Source: Paramecium sonneborni
Taxonomy: Eukaryota; Ciliophora; Oligohymenophorea; Peniculida; Parameciidae
Direction of reading: 5' to 3'
DNA length: 64,000 nucleotides
Assembly (NCBI GenBank): GCA_905182985.1
Contig: CAJJDN010000041.1
Coordinates: 410,059 to 474,058, forward strand
Shown piece by piece: positions 59,632 through 64,000 of the stretch. Numbering within the stretch: position 1 is the first letter of the stretch; the number at the start of each line of letters is the position of its first letter. Made by a program: the position numbers and the translations under genes. The notes under the pieces were generated by a model. It saw only the letters and a program-made list of their open reading frames with translations. It had not been told where the DNA came from and ran no database searches.

Positions 59632-60518
59632 TCAAGCATTCTTTTTATTTTGAGTGCCTGTATTTCCTAATTTGATACAAGATCCAACAAATTAATTTGC
59701 TTCTTCTGTTTATTTTAAACCATTAATTAGTTTATGTTTACGTGGATTGTATTGTTCGGTTGGTTTAACATCTTCTGAAGGTTTTCTCATTTGTGTATTT
59801 AAGGGTTTACCATCAATACGTACTCCAGTACCTGTGAAAATAGCTTATTGTTTTTAAGCTTATTATTCTTCTTATTGAACCAAAGAACTTGATTTCTTAA
59901 TTAAATTAGGTGGAGCATCATTGAAATCCTAATCATAAAATATATTCATACTAATGGTTACATGAAATCAATTTCTATGTCAGCTTCATTAATACAAACA
60001 GCTTTTAAGATATTTGTAGGTTCAACTTTAACAATATCAATTAAATAATTTGTTTTATGAAAATTAATAGAAATGGTTTCTCCTTCAGTTAAACAGATAA
60101 AATTTCTTAAATGATTTTCTAAAATAGCTCTTGGATCTGGTAAATCAACAAAAGCAGTTTCATGAGGTTATATTTTAATTAGTTTTCCTCTTTCTAATCT
60201 TTTTTCATGAGAAACAATTATTTATTAACCATTTGTAAAACCAATACTCTCAAACATCCAATCTGGTATTACACAAGTACCTTCTTCTGCAGTGAATTCT
60301 AAAACTCCAACATAAGTATATTTTCTTTCATCTAAAGTTGATTATAATCTAAAAATCATAGGACCTTATTATTTTAAATTGAGCACTTATTGTAATGCTG
60401 ATGCTGGTAATAGAATTTTGTTTCCTTAATTTAAATTGTTTTTTCCAAAAAGAGAAGCATTATAAACTTCTAAATTTTCATGATACCCTCTATAACTTCT
60501 ATGATGCATATTAAACAT
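59632..60518 (-). CDS. UFD1: Ubiquitin fusion degradation protein 1 (Ufd1)
   Basis: With Npl4, recruits ubiquitylated substrates to the Cdc48/p97 unfoldase for ERAD and nuclear degradation. The double-psi barrel is clear: KILLPASALQQVLNL, GPMIFRLQ, YTYVGVLEFTAEEGTCVIPD, MFESIGFTNGQ, FVDLPDPRAILENHLRNFIC, TEGETISINFHKTNYLIDIV and CINEADIEIDF. The C-terminal p97/Npl4-binding region is short and ends GNTGTQNKKNA. One 23-nt intron (GTATGAATATATTTTATGATTAG) fits; a 33-nt alternative with an upstream donor breaks frame. 287 residues, close to human (307). Confidence 0.94.
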
Positions 60519-60558
60519 TTAATTTATTAAAATAAAAAAACTACAGCAAATCAAATTC

Positions 60559-63500
60559 ATGTATTATTATTGGTTGTTTGGTCTCATAAATTTGATTCCT
60601 ATTGTATGTTCCTAATGCTCTTCAAATTAATATGATGATGGATTAGGTTAATGTTTAGCTTGTCTACCCTAATGTGAAAGTTGTAGTAATGGAACAACTT
60701 GTGATACTTGTAATTAGGGATATTTTAAATAAGCAAGTGATTGTTTGATTTGTGATGGAAATTGTAAAGAATGTTCAGGAAATTCAATCACTTGTACTAA
60801 TTGTGATACTTCATAAAGTCTTTATTTAAATTAAGACTCAAATACTTGCATTTTATGTGATCCTCCAAAATATAAAGACTCAATAAATTGTGTAGACACA
60901 TGTCCTGTATATATTAATCCAGATGACTAAACTTGTGTTACGACTTGTATTACTGGTTGTTTAACTTGTTAAACAGATTATAATTTTTGTTTGACTTGTG
61001 ACATCAATCTCTATTTAAATACAGCTACAAATAAATGCGAAAATATTTGTGATGTTAATTGTGCAACTTGTTAAACAACTACAACAGATTGCTTAACTTG
61101 CTCTATTGGATCATACTTAGATAATATTACATAGGTAAATGGAATTTGTATTAAATGTAATGAACCATGTTCTGTTTGTTAGTCTCCATCAAATATAGAA
61201 ATTTGCATTGATTGTTCAGTAAGTTATTATTTAGATGGATCAAATTAATGTTAATCCTGTGATCCAAGTTGTTATGAATGTTCAGGTTCATTGGATATTG
61301 AATGTACTTAGTGCAGTCTAGGAAATTATTTATTAACAAGTGGATCAGATAAAACTTGTTAATAATGTGTTTTTCCATGTCAATATTGTTAATCAGATAC
61401 TATTTGTGATAGTTGTGAGTCTCAATATTTTTTGAATGGAACAACTTGTGATCCATGTACTGCTCCTTGTTTTGATTGTGAAACTTCAGCAACTAATTGT
61501 AAAAATTGTTTACCTGCTGATAATCGAGAGTTAAACAATAATTCATGTATTTGCAAACCAAACTTTTTTGATTAAAATAATGGCATTTTTGAATGTTTAC
61601 CATGTGATGGTAACTGTAAAACTTGTGTAGATTCTGCTACTAAATGCACGAGTTGTTATGATAAATTTTATTTAAATTCAGATACATGTTTACCTTGTCA
61701 TTGGAATTGTTTAACATGTGAAACATCAGATACTCATTGTTTATCATGTGATGTAGATACCAATTTAAGAACCTTAACTAATAATTAATGTGTTTGTAGT
61801 GCTGGTAAGTACTATTCTGATACTCAACAAATTTGTACATAATGTGTAGAGCCATGTCTTGATTGTTAAAGTGGAAAGGATTCAGGTGGAAATGATTGTA
61901 ATGGAACTTAATGTACTTCTTGTATAGCTTCATACAATAGAATTTTAAATGGATCAAATACTTGTATTTGTAAATAAGGTTTTTTTGATGCAGGAGTTTT
62001 AGCTTGTTAACCTTGTGCATCATATTGCGTTTCATGTATAACAAGTGATATAGATTGCGATATTTGTTAACCTAATTCTAATAGAGATAATACTTAGAAA
62101 TGTAAATGTCTTGATGGATATTTTGGATCAAATATTGTATGTTAAGCATGTTAATCTCCATGTTTAACATGTGAAATTACAAATACTAGATGTTTATCAT
62201 GTGTAACTGGTTTAAATAGAGTTTTAAATATTAATGTTTGTGATTGTGCTCCAGGATATTTTGAAACCTAAACAACTCCAAAAGTTTGTTAACCTTGCAC
62301 ATCTCCTTGTGCTACTTGTAAACTTTTACCTACTTCATGTTATAGTTGTGTAATTAAATATTATTAGCCAACTGGTTAATTAAGATGTAATCCATGTGCT
62401 GTTCCTTGTGAAGAATGTGCTCCTAATGATGGTACAAAATGTACTACATGTTTACCTACATAAAACAGAGAAGTTTCAAATTAAGTCTGTGTTTGTAAAG
62501 TGGATTATTACTAACTTGATAATACTAATCCTTGTATTAAATGTATTGAACCTTGTTATAGATGTGAAAATAATGGAGATGGAACTCAATGTGTTTAATG
62601 CAAAGCAGGAGATAACAGAAATGTTGATAGTAATAAATAGTGTCAATGCAATGAAAATTACTATTAATAATTATCATCATTTACATGTTTGAGTTGTGTT
62701 ACCCCTTGTTTAGAATGTTTAGATGATGCTGTTGGAATTCCTGCAGATGGTACTTAATGTGTTACTTGTTAAACTGGACTCAATAGAATAATTGATTTAG
62801 GTATTAACAAATGTCCATGCTAAGATGGGTATTATGAAACAACTGGAGTTTTAGCTTGTACTTAATGTACATCTCCTTGTTTTGAATGTACTGATAATGG
62901 AAATGGAACTCAATGTACATCTTGTGTTTCTGGATTATTTCGAATAGTTGATTCATAAATCTGTATTTGTCAAGATGGATATTATTAAGTTGGAACTAAT
63001 CTCATCTGTAGTATATGTAATTACACTTGTCAAAAATGTTATAATGTAGATACTGAATGTCATGTATGTGATTCTCTTAAACATCGTATTCCTATTGGCT
63101 TTACTTGTATTTGTTAAGATAATTATTATGATAATATGACCAATGATTAAGATTGTAAACCTTGTACTTATCCTTGTGAATAATGTCACACCAATATAAA
63201 TGGAACTAAATGTAAAACTTGTCTTCCAGGATTAAATAGACATTATTCTAATTTTTAATGTATTTGTGATGATGGATATTTTGAAGATAATGGACTTTGT
63301 ATTAAGTGTAATTAAACATGCTTAACATGTAACAATTCATATTCATGTTTATCATGTGACACCACTAAATATGATTCAGTTTCATTTAGAAATGGTTTAG
63401 CTTGTCTATGTAAACAAGGTTTTTAAATGAATTCATTAGGTTAATGTATTCAGTAATGTCCAATGGACTGTTCAACTTGTAATCTAAACACTTGTCTATC

Positions 63501-64000
63501 ATGTAGTAATAATAGAGTTTTATTAAATGGAAGATGTGTCTGTCCTTTAAATGATAATACTAAAATCTGTAGAACATCTTGTGAAGATATTAATTTTGGT
63601 AAATTAGCCACATCATTATCATCTCCAATTTCTAATATTCTACTCCAAAAATTAAATGCAAATTCATTAACACCTGCTACTATTGTTTTCGATATAGCTC
63701 TTGATTCCACAATTTCTTGCTCCCTTAAAAGCTCACTCTAATAAAGCATTATTTCAACAGATAAAAATAATTATGACACAATTATATTCAAATAATAAGA
63801 CATTTAAATTAATCGGTATCCTTTTGGAGATTAAGCTTCTTATTATAATTTTTTTAAAGATAATGTACGATATTTACTCTTTTAAAAAGATGCTACAATT
63901 TTAAATTTAAGAATGCAGTACTAATTTTCTACACTCGTTGATGGTGAAAATATTCAAAGTAATACCGTACCTAAATCTTCACTTAATTAGTAAATTATTA
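60559..64000 (+). CDS. Secreted/surface cysteine-rich furin-like repeat protein (runs off right edge)
   Basis: A signal peptide (YYYWLFGLINLIPIVCSQ) is followed by about 1,020 residues of cysteine repeats with the recurring pattern C-x2-C-x3-C-x2-C. They are interleaved with C-C-(D/Q)-G-Y-Y units, for example CTSPCFECTDNGNGTQC and CICQDGYYQVGTNLICSIC. This is the furin-like/EGF-like repeat seen in large ciliate surface proteins. From about 63560 the repeats stop and a cysteine-poor ectodomain begins, open to the window edge (at least 1,147 residues in total). No intron needed. It is divergent from UFD1, 40 bp between starts. Confidence 0.88.

Noticed and set aside
61151..63189. Minus-strand frames within the cysteine-rich gene (61151-61378, 61778-62044, 62953-63189)
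   Set aside because: They are antisense to regular cysteine repeats on the plus strand and have no domain of their own.

Overview
The window reads as macronuclear DNA of a ciliate, most probably Paramecium. Reading frames are full of TAA and TAG at glutamine positions and close only at TGA (nuclear genetic code 6). They are interrupted by very short introns of about 18-34 nt, mostly GTA...TAG, that must be removed to keep frame. The DNA is extremely AT-rich and genes are tightly packed. I read the genes by hand in code 6. For almost every one, genomic length minus intron lengths is an exact multiple of three ending on a single TGA. Standard-code ORF calls are misleading here.

Layout. 1-3738 is the N-terminal tail of an axonemal dynein heavy chain running off the left edge. 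3.9-4.6 kb holds two small genes and 4.6-6.75 kb is mostly non-coding. 6.8-19.6 kb carries a ULK-like kinase, a small ankyrin protein and two pseudokinases. Mixed in are TFIIH subunit Tfb2, a PHD-finger protein, a Pumilio protein and an SCI1-like nuclear protein. 19.7-31 kb holds a coiled-coil protein, a Rab1-like GTPase, a large LRR protein, a TBC RabGAP, another kinase, MON1 and ARP3. 31-32.4 kb contains decayed coding remnants. 32.5-34.9 kb is an intact Piwi protein. 35-38 kb holds a membrane J-protein ending in polyglutamine, a small gene and a lysine-rich protein with a C-terminal PIP-box-like motif. 37.9-39.97 kb is an exact 1,031-bp duplication around a single N. 40.2-55.7 kb carries a GH25 lysozyme, a START-domain protein, U1-C and several ciliate-type coiled-coil or unknown proteins. 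55.8-59.1 kb is a 1,087-residue coiled-coil protein. UFD1 and a small gene follow, and a secreted cysteine-rich repeat protein runs off the right edge.

There is no operon logic, but themes recur. Membrane traffic is represented by a Rab, a TBC RabGAP and MON1 (a Rab7 exchange-factor subunit) within 8 kb. Cilia and cytoskeleton are represented by the dynein, ARP3 and many coiled-coil proteins. Core nuclear functions are Tfb2, U1-C, PHD, PUF and UFD1. The Piwi gene belongs to the small-RNA machinery that in Paramecium guides genome rearrangement or silencing. I found no tRNA, rRNA, CRISPR array or mobile element. I did not find a clearly new biological system. The most interesting items are the pseudokinases with lost catalytic residues, the Piwi gene beside decayed gene relics, the microsatellite-encoded polyglutamine tracts, the very short divergent promoters and the assembly duplication.
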